The notes beneath the pieces were generated by a model, which made no database searches, had not been told where the DNA came from, and was given only the letters and a program-made list of their open reading frames with translations. The translations under genes and the position numbers were made by a program. A stretch of DNA of 19,171 bases from Cellvibrionales bacterium UBA2618. GTDB taxonomy: Bacteria; Pseudomonadota; Gammaproteobacteria; Pseudomonadales; Porticoccaceae. This document shows, piece after piece, positions 6,612-15,411 of the stretch; within the stretch, counting starts at the first letter, position 1, and the number at the start of each line of letters is the position of its first letter. The DNA is taken from positions 1-19,171 of the forward strand of contig DDJS01000156.1 of assembly GCA_002339165.1 (NCBI GenBank), in the 5' to 3' direction.

Positions 6612-6919
6612 TTCACCCTCGAACCTAATTAGTTATATAGGCGATTGAAAACTTTGTCTCGGTTGCAACGCCTGCATATTTTCTTGCGCGCCAGCCAAGC
6701 GCCGATGAAAAGACGACAACTTACCACAGGCGAACAAAAAGATCCGCTCCCCTGCGGGCAGCGATCTAGCCACCATAACAAACAATACCCCACCCATCAT
6801 CCGGTGAGTATCGGTTGCCGCGACCATTTTCGTTTCACCAACAGCTGTTGGGTGAGGTGCTAACAGACACCCAACAGCTCTATCGACAAAACACTCAGCG
6901 ACCAAGCGAAGAGCCAGTG
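6612..6919. other. 308 bp gap between rpe and the acyl-CoA ligase gene
   Basis: Overlapping ORFs exist on both strands (about 72-90 codons), but none resembles a known protein or shows a good ribosome binding site, so I call no gene. The stretch must contain the rpe promoter; none is obvious. Its right part holds the inverted repeats listed at 6838-6879. Confidence 0.5.
6838..6879. repeat. Two mutually exclusive hairpins from three copies of one 9-base element
   Basis: CCAACAGCTGTTGG (6838-6851) is a perfect 14-base palindrome. Its right half belongs also to AGCTGTTGGGTG (6843-6854), which is perfectly complementary to CACCCAACAGCT (6868-6879), giving a 12 bp stem with a 13-base loop. The element CCAACAGCT thus occurs at 6838-6846 and 6871-6879, and its complement at 6843-6851. 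The larger hairpin lies about 40 bases after the acyl-CoA ligase stop on the minus strand and could be its transcript end, but no T-run follows on either strand. Confidence 0.6.
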
Positions 6920-8542
6920 TCAGCCATGACCGAAGTCTTTGAATTGTTTACGCAGATCTTTTTTGCTGATTTTACCGGTCGCGGTATGCGGTATTTGATC
7001 GACAAAAACGCAGGCATCAGGCACCCACCACTTGGCTATTTTGTCCTCTAGAAAGGCCAGTATGGTTGCCGATTCAGGCGTCGCACGATCCTCTGGAATA
7101 ACAATTAACAGCGGTCGTTCGGTCCATTTTTCATCGGCTATACCGATCACTGCGGCCTCGCGCACATCGGGATGCGCCATCGCCGCGTTCTCGACATCGA
7201 TGGAACTGATCCACTCACCTCCCGACTTGATAACATCCTTGACCCGATCGGTAATGGTCAGCATGCCGCGCCGATCAATGGTTGCCATATCGCCGGTATC
7301 GAACCAGCCATCTGCGTCCAGTGCGGTGCTCTGATCCCCGCGGAAGTAGTTGCTGCAAACCCAGGGGCCGCGCACTTTTAACAGCCCCGAACTCAGGCCA
7401 TCACGGGGTAGACTCCGATCGTCATTATCGACGATTTTCATTTCAACGCCGAATACCGAACGGCCCGCTTTAACCCGTATCTGATCGATCTCGGCCTGCG
7501 TCGAGTCGCGCAGCGCAGCGCTTTGACGGTTATAGCTTCCGAGCGGACTCATCTCGGTCATACCCCAGCCAACATCGGCCCAAACACCGTGTTTTTCCAG
7601 TGCATGCATCAGCGACAAGGGGCAGGCAGACCCCCCTACCACCACCGTATTTAGCGAGTCCACGGACTCACCTGACTGCTCTAAATAATTCACTAGGGCT
7701 AGCCAAATGGTCGGTACTCCGAGAGAGTAGTTGACCTTTTCTGCGTTGATTAGCCGCGCTAATGTCTCGCCATCGGCCATTTTCGGCCCCGGCAATACCA
7801 GTTTAGCCCCGATCATTGGTCCACTGTAGGCGGTGCCCCAGGCATTGACATGGAACATCGGCACTATCGGCATCACCACATCATCAACCGAGAGATTCAT
7901 AACATCCGGAAGAGCGCCCACTAGCGAGTGCAACACGGTGCTCCTGTGGCTGTATAGCACGCCCTTCGGATTGCCGGTGGTGCCAGAGGTATAGCATAAT
8001 GAGCTAGCGGCGTTCTCATCCAACTCGGGCCATTTAAAAGAATCCGATTGATCGGCGATAAAACTCTCGTAGGCACAGCAATTGCGGAGATCAGTAGACG
8101 GCATCAGCTCTTCGCTGGTGAGTACCACAAACCCTTTTACCAGCGGCAGGCGGCTCTGCAATTGCTCCATCAACGGCACAAACATCGGGTCGACGAACAC
8201 CCAACGGTCCTCGGCATGGTTTAAAATATACGCGATTTGCTCCGGGAAAAGGCGCGGATTGACCGTGTGACAGACCTGCCCCCCGCAGGATACCGCGTAG
8301 TAAAGTTCAAAGTGACGATAGTCGTTCCACGCCAGCGTCGCAATGCGATCGCCGGCGGCCAACCCTTGGTTGGCGAGGGCATTAGCCAGTTGGCGCACGC
8401 GGCCAAAGGCTTCATTGTAAGAATAACGATGATGTGGGTCATCAGCGGTGACCGACACGATCTCCGAGTCGCCGTGAACAAGATCGGCATGACGCATAAT
8501 CGACGTAATGGTCAGTGGTACATCCATCATTAATCCGTGCAT
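6920..8542 (-). CDS. Medium-chain acyl-CoA ligase, AlkK-like
   Basis: This 540-aa ANL-superfamily enzyme activates a fatty acid to acyl-AMP and then to acyl-CoA. Motifs in order: YTSGTTGNPKG (184-194, ATP phosphate loop), VPMFHVNAWG, VVGGSACP, GWGMTEMSP (adenine-binding region), DGWFDTGD, RVKDVIKSGGEW (domain hinge) and C-terminal TGKISKK (522-528, catalytic K524). The segments SSLCYTSGTTGNPKGVLYSHRSTVLHS, NPRLF and PMFHVNAWGT closely resemble AlkK of Pseudomonas as I remember it, which suggests medium-chain substrates; a short- or long-chain preference cannot be excluded. Start: ATG at 8542 with AAGGAAA upstream. It has no membrane span. It is a single gene, divergent from gshB, with no beta-oxidation partners here. 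Confidence 0.88.
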   Translation of the reverse strand: MHGLMMDVPLTITSIMRHADLVHGDSEIVSVTADDPHHRYSYNEAFGRVRQLANALANQGLAAGDRIATLAWNDYRHFELYYAVSCGGQVCHTVNPRLFPEQIAYILNHAEDRWVFVDPMFVPLMEQLQSRLPLVKGFVVLTSEELMPSTDLRNCCAYESFIADQSDSFKWPELDENAASSLCYTSGTTGNPKGVLYSHRSTVLHSLVGALPDVMNLSVDDVVMPIVPMFHVNAWGTAYSGPMIGAKLVLPGPKMADGETLARLINAEKVNYSLGVPTIWLALVNYLEQSGESVDSLNTVVVGGSACPLSLMHALEKHGVWADVGWGMTEMSPLGSYNRQSAALRDSTQAEIDQIRVKAGRSVFGVEMKIVDNDDRSLPRDGLSSGLLKVRGPWVCSNYFRGDQSTALDADGWFDTGDMATIDRRGMLTITDRVKDVIKSGGEWISSIDVENAAMAHPDVREAAVIGIADEKWTERPLLIVIPEDRATPESATILAFLEDKIAKWWVPDACVFVDQIPHTATGKISKKDLRKQFKDFGHG

Positions 8543-8690
8543 TGCCGTTTCCTTTTTTCAGTGAGTGTGAATGAAGTAATTGACCTAATTTTAACGTGCA
8601 TTTGGACAGCACATCAAGAATTCCCGAGCGGATGCCGATACGACCCTCCAAGGCCGTCCTATAGCCCGAGTTTTTATACGTCTACTGCGT

Positions 8691-8696
8691 TACAAT
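8691..8696 (+). promoter_or_regulatory. Possible -10 element for gshB
   Basis: TACAAT lies 42 bases before the gshB start codon and matches the sigma-70 -10 consensus at five of six positions. No good -35 element is found 16-18 bases upstream (GAGTTT at best). It is a weak candidate only. Confidence 0.25.
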
Positions 8697-8738
8697 AACG
8701 ATTGTTTAATTGCTGGCACTTGTGCGCAAAGAGAAATA

Positions 8739-9680
8739 ATGGTGGGAAAAACTCTCGGGGTCATCATGGACCCTATCGACAACATCAACTACCACAAAGA
8801 CACCACGCTGGCGCTGCTGCTTGCCGCTCAGCGCGCCGGGTACCGCCTATACTATATGGAGCTGGGACAACTGTTCTTGGAGAATGGTCACCCGCGCGCT
8901 GAAATGCGCGCGCTGGAAGTGTTTGAGGATAAACATCGATGGCACTCATTAGGACCCATCGAGGTCGCAGCGCTAGAGTCACTGGACGTCATTTTAATGC
9001 GCAAAGACCCACCCTTTGACAGCGAATATATCTACGCCACCTATATTCTCGAGGCGGCGCAACGGCGCGGCTGCTCGGTGGTTAATCGACCGCAGAGTTT
9101 ACGCGATTGCAATGAGAAAATTTTTGCTACGGAATTCCCCGAATGCACCCCGCCACTGCTGGTCAGTCGCAATCAGGCCCGCCTAAAAAGCTTTCTCAAC
9201 GAGCACGGCGATGTCGTCTACAAACCGTTAGATGGAATGGGCGGTACTTCTATTTTTCGCGTTCGCCAGGGCGATCAAAATGTCAACGTCATCCTCGAAA
9301 CTCTGACTCAGAACGGCCAACAGACCATCATGGCACAACGCTATTTATCTGAGATCACCGCGGGCGATAAACGGATTCTGGTGGTCGCCGGTAAAGTCGT
9401 TTCACACTGCCTTGCTAGGGTACCCACTGGGGATGATTTTCGCGGCAATCTGGCCGCTGGCGGTCGTGGCATAGTGCAGCCGTTAAGCGATCGCGATCGC
9501 TGGATCGCCGAGCATGTGGCACCCAGTCTAGTGGCTAAAGGGTTGTTATTTGTAGGGCTCGATGTGATCGGTGATTATTTGACCGAAATCAATGTCACTA
9601 GTCCGACCTGCGTGCGTGAAATAGACCGTGCGACGGGACTCTCAATCGGCGATCTTTTAATGGCTGCAATCGCCACCTAA
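8739..9680 (+). CDS. gshB: Glutathione synthetase
   Basis: This enzyme joins gamma-glutamylcysteine and glycine with ATP, the second step of glutathione synthesis. The 313-aa product is of normal length (family about 315). The N-terminal domain begins GVIMDPIDNINYHKDTTLALLLAAQ. An ATP-grasp domain follows: LMRKDPPFDSEYIYATYILE, VNRPQSLRDCNEK, VYKPLDGMGGTSIFR (glycine-rich loop), GDKRILVV, LARVPTGDDFRGNLAAGG and the metal-binding end EINVTSPTCVREID. Start: ATG at 8739 with GAGA 5-8 bases upstream. It leads the gshB-algH-ruvX set conserved in pseudomonads; the algH start follows 96 bases after its stop. Confidence 0.97.
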   Translation: MVGKTLGVIMDPIDNINYHKDTTLALLLAAQRAGYRLYYMELGQLFLENGHPRAEMRALEVFEDKHRWHSLGPIEVAALESLDVILMRKDPPFDSEYIYATYILEAAQRRGCSVVNRPQSLRDCNEKIFATEFPECTPPLLVSRNQARLKSFLNEHGDVVYKPLDGMGGTSIFRVRQGDQNVNVILETLTQNGQQTIMAQRYLSEITAGDKRILVVAGKVVSHCLARVPTGDDFRGNLAAGGRGIVQPLSDRDRWIAEHVAPSLVAKGLLFVGLDVIGDYLTEINVTSPTCVREIDRATGLSIGDLLMAAIAT

Positions 9681-9775
9681 GATCTCAGCGCAGAAAAATT
9701 AATCCTCTGGGATGATAAAAACTGCAAAAAGTTATCTCTCAGGGCCTTGAGTTTCACCGATCAAACCTGCATATT

Positions 9776-10357
9776 ATGGCTATGCAAAAAGAAAATCAGC
9801 CAATTACCAACTTAAAAAACCATTTTCTACTGGCTATGCCGGGGCTCAACGATCCCAATTTTTCTCAATCGGTCGTCTATATTTGCGAGCACAGCGAAGA
9901 GGGAGCCATGGGTCTAGTGATCAACAACCAGATGGATATCCCCGCGAAGGCGATTTTTGATCAGTTGCAGCTTCGTTACAGCGATGACAATGGCGACTCG
10001 CTAATCTTCGCTGGCGGCCCAGTGCAGCGCGATAGAGGCTTTATACTGCATCGTAGCTGCGGCCAGAAATGGGAATCTACGGTGGCCATTTCTGACGACG
10101 TCAGCTTAACTGCATCGAAAGATATACTCAGCGATATTGCGATTGGCAACGGTCCAGAAAAATCTTTGATCACCCTCGGATATTCGAGCTGGGGCGCCGG
10201 TCAACTGGAAGAGGAACTGGTGCAAAATAGCTGGTTAACTATGCCCGCGGATTCAGCCATCATCTTTAACACTGACTGCGAAAAGCGGGCGCATGCGGCG
10301 GCCTCATCGATTGGTATAGACCTCAACCGTCTATCCCTCGATTCTGGTCATGCTTAA
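9776..10357 (+). CDS. algH: UPF0301/AlgH (YqgE) family protein
   Basis: The 193-aa product matches the DUF179 family: NHFLLAMPGLNDPNFSQSVVYICEHSEEGAMGLVIN at the N-terminus, FAGGPVQRDRGFILH in the middle, and TLGYSSWGAGQLEEELVQNSWL towards the end. The molecular function is unsettled; it was named for an effect on alginate expression in Pseudomonas. The location is cytoplasmic, with no signal peptide. No clear ribosome binding site precedes either candidate ATG (9776 or 9782), so the exact start is uncertain by two codons. It overlaps ruvX by 8 bases, so co-translation is likely. Confidence 0.93.
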   Translation: MAMQKENQPITNLKNHFLLAMPGLNDPNFSQSVVYICEHSEEGAMGLVINNQMDIPAKAIFDQLQLRYSDDNGDSLIFAGGPVQRDRGFILHRSCGQKWESTVAISDDVSLTASKDILSDIAIGNGPEKSLITLGYSSWGAGQLEEELVQNSWLTMPADSAIIFNTDCEKRAHAAASSIGIDLNRLSLDSGHA

Positions 10358-10787
10358 TGCGGCATCGGTAAAAAATCTACTCGGCTTTGATTTCGGTACC
10401 GCGCAGATCGGCATAGCAACTGGTCAAACTGTCACGAGTACAGCGACATCTCTGGCGATTATTACCGCGCGAAATGGGATTCCAGACTGGCGTGCACTCG
10501 GCGAGATTATCAGCGAATGGCAACCCGAACTGATGGTGGTTGGACTGCCGTTAAATATGGATGACTCGGAAAGCGAACTCAGCCAGCGAGCACGAAAATT
10601 CGCTCGCAGATTACATGGGCGATTTAACATCGACACCCTCATGATGGACGAGAGGCTGACCAGTCGCGAGGCAAAAGCGGCCCATCGACACCTTGGCAAG
10701 CGCGACCTCGATAAGGTCGATCATATTGCCGCCGCTTTAATCCTGCAGAGTTGGTTGGACCAGCCGCAACTCGGCCAGAGGCCATAA
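10350..10787 (+). CDS. ruvX: YqgF/RuvX-family RNase H-like nuclease
   Basis: The 145-aa product carries the YqgF RNase H-fold motifs: LGFDFGTAQIGIA with the first catalytic Asp (D14), the middle MVVGLPLNMDDSESE, MMDERLTSREA, and a C-terminal KVDHIAAALILQSWL with the last acidic residue. In E. coli the family is linked to processing of pre-16S rRNA 5' ends, and some homologues act on Holliday junctions. The start at 10350 overlaps algH by 8 bases, the conserved arrangement. The pyrR/pyrB/pyrC genes that follow it in Pseudomonas are absent here. Confidence 0.94.
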   Translation: MLNAASVKNLLGFDFGTAQIGIATGQTVTSTATSLAIITARNGIPDWRALGEIISEWQPELMVVGLPLNMDDSESELSQRARKFARRLHGRFNIDTLMMDERLTSREAKAAHRHLGKRDLDKVDHIAAALILQSWLDQPQLGQRP

Positions 10788-10892
10788 AGAAGTGCAGCGC
10801 CAGCTACGATCGACAAGCACATCGACAAATTTTGCATGCGCAACGGCGGTCGGTTAAATTAACGCGTTTGCCATGGCCAATCAGACAATCCG

Positions 10893-11597
10893 ATGAAAAC
10901 TATCCAAGAACGCATAGAAGTACTTCGCCAGCGAATTGTAATAGCAGCGCGGGACGCCGGTCGCAACGAGCGCGACATCGAATTGCTAGCGGTCAGTAAA
11001 ACCCGTGATCTGCAGGCCATTAACCAGGCTATCGCAGCAGAACTGTGCGCGTTTGGCGAGAACTATGTGCAGGAAGCCGTGGCAAAGATCGCACAGGTCG
11101 AGCACCGACCGATCGCCTGGCACTTCATCGGCGCGCTGCAAACCAACAAGACCCGCATCGTCGCTGAGCGCTTCGACTGGGTGCACAGCGTTGATCGGGT
11201 TAAAATCGCGCAGCGCCTCAGCAGTCAACGGAATCCCGCGCTAGGTCGATTGAACATCTGCCTGCAAGTAAATATTGATAGTCAATCATCCAAAGCTGGA
11301 TTCAGCCCTGACGCCGTCGGCGATGCCGTAAAACGGATACTCGATCTACCACAGATCCAGTTGCGTGGTCTGATGGCCATTCCGGCACCACGGGACGGTG
11401 AGATTGCCCAGCGCAGCGTCTTTGCACGAGTCCGAGCGTTGCAACAAGAAATCAACAGCGGACTGGACAATCGGCAAAAATTAGATACCCTCTCGATGGG
11501 GATGTCTGCAGATCTTGAGGCAGCTATTCATGAGGGCGCCACCATAGTCCGCATTGGTACAGATATCTTCGGGCCGCGCACGCGGCACACAGAGTGA
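10893..11597 (+). CDS. yggS: PLP homeostasis protein (YggS/PLPBP family)
   Basis: This 234-aa single-domain TIM-barrel protein resembles the N-terminal domain of alanine racemase but lacks the second domain, and keeps pyridoxal-phosphate levels balanced. The PLP lysine is K36 in LLAVSKTRD. Other family motifs: FGENYVQEA, WHFIGALQTNKTRIVAE, VHSVD, LSMGMSADLEAAIHEGATIVRIGTDIFGPR. No ribosome binding site is evident before the ATG, and no alternative in-frame start was found, so initiation may be weak. In many gammaproteobacteria pilT lies next to it; here there are only 105 bases between ruvX and yggS. It is followed by proC, a widely conserved pairing. Confidence 0.95.
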   Translation: MKTIQERIEVLRQRIVIAARDAGRNERDIELLAVSKTRDLQAINQAIAAELCAFGENYVQEAVAKIAQVEHRPIAWHFIGALQTNKTRIVAERFDWVHSVDRVKIAQRLSSQRNPALGRLNICLQVNIDSQSSKAGFSPDAVGDAVKRILDLPQIQLRGLMAIPAPRDGEIAQRSVFARVRALQQEINSGLDNRQKLDTLSMGMSADLEAAIHEGATIVRIGTDIFGPRTRHTE

Positions 11598-11625
11598 TAA
11601 ATAGGCGCAAGGAGTCGTCGAAACT

Positions 11626-12438
11626 ATGAATTCAATAGCCTTTATTGGCGGCGGTAATATGGCCTCGTGCCTGATTGCGGGATTGCTCGCAAACGGCTAT
11701 CGGCGCGAGCAGCTCAGCGTTAGTGATCCTGGCGATGCAGCACGGCGCAACCTGCAAGAGCACCATCAAATCACCGCCAGCAATGATAATTGCGCCGCTG
11801 TTCGCGACGCAGACGTGGTCGTTTTAGCGGTTAAACCGCAGTTAATCGCCGATATCGCGCAGGATCTGAGCGCAGCGCTAAAACCTGGCTGCGCGGTCGT
11901 CTCAATTGCTGCCGGCGTGCCGCTGTCCGCCCTAGAAGACTGGATGGGTGGCGAAACTGCGATCGTTCGCGCCATGCCAAATACCCCAGCGATGGTGCTT
12001 CATGGCGCCACCGGACTATTCGCAAATAACCATGTTAGTAGCCCGCAACGTCAGAGCATCGAGCAAATATTTAACGCCGTGGGCTGCGTTTGCTGGCTGC
12101 AATCTGAAAAGCAGGTGAATGCTGTGACAGCCGTTTCGGGCAGTGGTCCGGCGTATTTCTTTTTACTCTTTGAAATCATGCAACGGGCCGCCGAGGAGTT
12201 GGGTCTGCCGGCGGCAACCGCACGCGAACTAGTGCTTCAAACCGCCCGTGGTGCGACCGAAATGGCGCAGACCGCATCTATCGACCCGGCCGAGTTACGC
12301 CGCCAAGTTACCTCTCCCGGCGGCACCACTCAACGGGCTCTCGAAACGCTCGATCAAGGCGGTCTTGAACAACTAGTCAAACGCGCTATGTACGCAGCCG
12401 TAGAGCGCGCCGAGGAGATGTCCAATGATCACTCATGA
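11626..12438 (+). CDS. proC: Pyrroline-5-carboxylate reductase
   Basis: This enzyme reduces pyrroline-5-carboxylate to proline with NAD(P)H. The 270-aa product has an N-terminal Rossmann fold (AFIGGGNMASCLIAGLL, VVVLAVKPQ, VRAMPNTPAM) and a C-terminal helical dimer domain with TAVSGSGPAYFFLL and RRQVTSPGGTTQRALETL, which bind substrate. Start: ATG at 11626 with AAGGAG about 11 bases upstream. It lies 28 bases after yggS and 30 before yggT, so the three are probably one transcript. Confidence 0.97.
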   Translation: MNSIAFIGGGNMASCLIAGLLANGYRREQLSVSDPGDAARRNLQEHHQITASNDNCAAVRDADVVVLAVKPQLIADIAQDLSAALKPGCAVVSIAAGVPLSALEDWMGGETAIVRAMPNTPAMVLHGATGLFANNHVSSPQRQSIEQIFNAVGCVCWLQSEKQVNAVTAVSGSGPAYFFLLFEIMQRAAEELGLPAATARELVLQTARGATEMAQTASIDPAELRRQVTSPGGTTQRALETLDQGGLEQLVKRAMYAAVERAEEMSNDHS

Positions 12439-12468
12439 ATCGATGACCGGTTACAAAAGGGGTTCAAG

Positions 12469-13041
12469 ATGACCTTGCTGGACAATATGGCTATCAATGT
12501 GGTCAATATAGTGCTTCATTTTTTCAGCCTACTACTGCTGGTGAGATTGCTGCTGCAATGGGTGCAAGCCGATTTTTTTAATCCGCTGTCACAGGCGGTG
12601 TTTAAACTAACCGCGCCGGTGGTCGAGCCACTGCACCGCATATTCCCTACGCTGGGAACGCTCAACACCGCTGCTCTGGTCGGCGCAATCTTGGTCAAGT
12701 GGCTGTATTTTTGGGTTTTGATCGCGGTCGGACGACTGATCTTCGCAGAGCTACCCAACTATTTTATCGTAGCGATTTTTGCGACTCTGAGTGGCGTGGT
12801 GGACGTCTATTTCTGGGGTATTTTAATCGTTGCTATCGCCAGTTGGCTGGATGCCGTACACCACCCGCATATCCAGTTAATCAGTCAGATCGTAGAGCCC
12901 TATCTGCGACCTTTTAGGCGAATTATACCGCCTATTGGGATTCTGGATATCTCTTCGATGGTGGCTATTATTGGACTCATTGTGGTGCGTGATCGACTGC
13001 TACCGTTACTCGAAATGTCACTCGATCAACTGCTTTTTTAA
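12469..13041 (+). CDS. yggT: YggT-family inner-membrane protein with two YGGT repeats
   Basis: The 190-aa product is strongly hydrophobic, with about four membrane segments (roughly 10-30, 65-92, 98-125 and 160-178). It contains the YGGT unit twice: EPLHRIFPTLGTLNTAAL (53-70) and EPYLRPFRRIIPPIGILD (143-160) follow matching loops. The family's function is not established; links to osmotic or turgor control have been suggested in some bacteria. AGGGG about 6 bases before the ATG supports the start. It is the third gene of yggS-proC-yggT. It converges on the aldo/keto reductase gene with only 30 bases between stops and no visible shared terminator. Confidence 0.93.
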   Translation: MTLLDNMAINVVNIVLHFFSLLLLVRLLLQWVQADFFNPLSQAVFKLTAPVVEPLHRIFPTLGTLNTAALVGAILVKWLYFWVLIAVGRLIFAELPNYFIVAIFATLSGVVDVYFWGILIVAIASWLDAVHHPHIQLISQIVEPYLRPFRRIIPPIGILDISSMVAIIGLIVVRDRLLPLLEMSLDQLLF

Positions 13042-13071
13042 AACCTTTAAATCCTACTGCAAACCACTGCA

Positions 13072-14118
13072 CTAAGCCGCTGGGTCTGGGTGCAGAGCCG
13101 CTACATCTTCGATGTCGGCGATCAATTCTGGCGATAGCTCACAGCTGTGACTAGCAATATTTTCGACCAATTGCGCCATACTGGTAGCACCGATCAAGCA
13201 GCTGCCGACAAACGGCTGCTGACAGACAAACGCCAGCGCCATCTGCGTTAAGGTTATATTGTGCCGTGCAGCCACCTCAGCATAGGCACCGGTGGCTGAA
13301 ACCGACAACTGACCGGTGTAGCGAGAGAACCGCTTGAACAGCGCTAGGCGCGAATTATCCGGCAATTGATCGTTTAAGTACTTACCACTGAGCACTCCAA
13401 ACGCCAGCGGCGAGTATGCCAGCAAACCGACCGATTCACGCAATCCCATCTCCGCCATACCGACTTCGTACTGGCGAGTCAAAAGACTGTAAGCATTTTG
13501 TACGCTCACCACGCGCGGTAGATCACGCTGCTCAGACAACCGCAAATACTCCATAAGACCCCAACTGGTTTCGTTGGAAATACCAATGTGTGCAATCACC
13601 CCTTCGTCGACCAATTCACCCAGTGCCTCAAGAGTGTCGGCAATCGCTATACCATCCCCATCTGGATTGTGCCGATACCCACGCTGCCCAAAAAAATTGG
13701 TATCTCGCTCCGGCCAATGGACCTGATAGAGGTCGATGGTGTCGGTGCGCAAGCGCTCTAGAGAGCCCCCTACCGCCCGCCTGATATGGTCGCGGTTGAG
13801 CCTCGATCCGCCGCGGATATGTCCCGCTCCGGAAAGATTGTCCGAACGACCCACCACTTTGGTAGCCAACACAATATCGCTGCGACAATCACGATCCGCA
13901 AGCCAATTACCGATGTAGCTCTCGGTTCGACCCGCGGTCTCCGGGCGCGGCGGGACGGGGTACATTTCAGCGGCATCGAATAGGTTTATGCCCTGCGATA
14001 GCGCATAATCCATCTGTTCAAAAGCCTCTTGCTGGCTGTTCTGTTCACCCCAAGTCATGGTGCCCAAACCAATGATCGAAACATCCAGTAAACTGTTGCC
14101 GAGTTTTTTGTAATCCAT
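13072..14118 (-). CDS. tas: Tas-like NADP-linked aldo/keto reductase
   Basis: The 348-aa product resembles E. coli Tas along its length (GLGTMTWGEQNSQQEA, AEMYPVPPRPET, DLYQVHWPERDTNFFGQRGY). It has the aldo/keto reductase tetrad: D48, Y53 (AEMY), K87 (ATKV) and H134 (QVHW). Cofactor-binding segments IGISNE and GATSMAQLVENI are near the end. Tas was found as a suppressor of tyrosine auxotrophy; its normal substrate is unknown, so the specific role here is inference. The start has AAGGGG 7 bases upstream. It is a single minus-strand gene inserted between yggT and metX, both of which are plus strand. Confidence 0.9.
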   Translation of the reverse strand: MDYKKLGNSLLDVSIIGLGTMTWGEQNSQQEAFEQMDYALSQGINLFDAAEMYPVPPRPETAGRTESYIGNWLADRDCRSDIVLATKVVGRSDNLSGAGHIRGGSRLNRDHIRRAVGGSLERLRTDTIDLYQVHWPERDTNFFGQRGYRHNPDGDGIAIADTLEALGELVDEGVIAHIGISNETSWGLMEYLRLSEQRDLPRVVSVQNAYSLLTRQYEVGMAEMGLRESVGLLAYSPLAFGVLSGKYLNDQLPDNSRLALFKRFSRYTGQLSVSATGAYAEVAARHNITLTQMALAFVCQQPFVGSCLIGATSMAQLVENIASHSCELSPELIADIEDVAALHPDPAA

Positions 14119-14253
14119 TTACTGCCCCTTGCCAAGTGAGTCGTCTATAACCAAAATTCGCCGTCGCCAAAAATATCCGTTGCGTGGTTGCGTTGTGAAC
14201 AGCGGCCTCTTAGACTGGTCGATTATGATAATTTTCTGCGATCAAATCTAGTC

Positions 14254-15411
14254 ATGTCTGCATATGATCGGAATTCTTTGGGCTCGGTCGAGAGCCTTAT
14301 GGTGGATATCTCTGAACCCATCAAACTGGCGTGCGGGGTGGTGCTTGACGAGCATCAACTCATGGTCGAGACCTATGGCACCCTAAACGCCGACCGCAGC
14401 AACGCGATCTTAATTTGCCATGCCCTTAGCGGCAGTCATCACGCGGCTGGCTGGCATGATGGCGATCGCAAACCCGGCTGGTGGGATCACTACATTGGAC
14501 CTGACAAAGCCATGGATACCCAGCGATTTTTTATCGTCAGTCCAAACAATATCGGCAGTTGTTTTGGCAGTACTGGTCCGACGACAATCAATCCAGCAAC
14601 GCAGCACCCCTGGGGGCCAGACTTCCCGCCACTGCGCGCACGGGATTGGATGGAATCGCAGCATCTGTTGATGCAACACCTCGGGATTACCTGTTGGGCC
14701 GCGGTTGTCGGCGGCAGTCTCGGCGGCATGCAAGCGATGCGCTGGTCGCTGGAGTACCCCGAGAAGTTACTCAACAGTGTCGTCATTGCGTCGGCGATGA
14801 AGCTCTCGGCGCAAAATATCGCCTTTAACGAAATTGCCCGCCGAGCGATCAAATCCGACCCTGATTATCTCGCCGGTCGCTACTTAGAAAATGACAGGGT
14901 GCCGCGCCGCGGGCTGGCGCTCGCGCGTATGATCGGGCATGTCACCTATCTATCTGACGTGGCTATGGCGGAGAAGTTTGGGCGCGAGCTCAACATTGGT
15001 AATTTCTCGGTGGGCGAAAAAGACCCAATAGAATTTCAAATCGAGAGCTATCTAAACTATCAGGGTGACAAATTTGCCGACGATTTCGATGCCAATGCCT
15101 ACATTTTGATCACCAAAATGCTCGACTATTTTGACCTGTCTCGCGAGTATCAAAATGACCCAGTGGCTGCATTTAAGCATGCATCATGTAATTTTATGGT
15201 AATTTCGTTTACCAGCGACTGGCGCTTTCCGGCGCAGCGCTCACGGGAAATTACCGACGCTCTGGTCGGCGCGGGTCGAAATGTATCCTATGCAGAAATC
15301 CAATCGGATCAGGGTCATGACGCCTTCCTCCTACCCAACACTCGCTACGAAAAAGTTCTCGGTGGCTATTTAAGCCGGGTTGCGGATCAATTGGAGGCGT
15401 CGACCGCATGA
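14254..15411 (+). CDS. metX: Homoserine O-acyltransferase (MetX type)
   Basis: This enzyme acylates homoserine in the first dedicated step of methionine synthesis. The 385-aa alpha/beta hydrolase has catalytic S155 (VGGSLGGMQ), D322 (TSDWRF) and H355 (SDQGHDAFLL), counted from ATG 14254. The oxyanion segment reads NNIGSCFGSTGP, closer to the succinyl-CoA-using MetX of pseudomonads than to the acetyl-CoA form (GTTGP), but this needs biochemical proof. An in-frame TTG at 14188 would add 22 residues that look unlike the family, so I take the ATG. No ribosome binding site is obvious there; an AT-rich TATGATAATTTT lies just upstream (14225-14236). It overlaps metW by ATGA. Confidence 0.94.
   Translation: MSAYDRNSLGSVESLMVDISEPIKLACGVVLDEHQLMVETYGTLNADRSNAILICHALSGSHHAAGWHDGDRKPGWWDHYIGPDKAMDTQRFFIVSPNNIGSCFGSTGPTTINPATQHPWGPDFPPLRARDWMESQHLLMQHLGITCWAAVVGGSLGGMQAMRWSLEYPEKLLNSVVIASAMKLSAQNIAFNEIARRAIKSDPDYLAGRYLENDRVPRRGLALARMIGHVTYLSDVAMAEKFGRELNIGNFSVGEKDPIEFQIESYLNYQGDKFADDFDANAYILITKMLDYFDLSREYQNDPVAAFKHASCNFMVISFTSDWRFPAQRSREITDALVGAGRNVSYAEIQSDQGHDAFLLPNTRYEKVLGGYLSRVADQLEASTA

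Noticed and set aside
6633..6905. 90-codon minus-strand ORF between rpe and the acyl-CoA ligase gene
   Set aside because: The product is not protein-like (no recognised motif, mixed composition), it spans the inverted repeats, and another ORF covers the same bases on the plus strand.
14188..14253. In-frame TTG extension of metX by 22 residues
   Set aside because: The extra residues do not look like the family N-terminus, and the ATG at 14254 gives the usual length.
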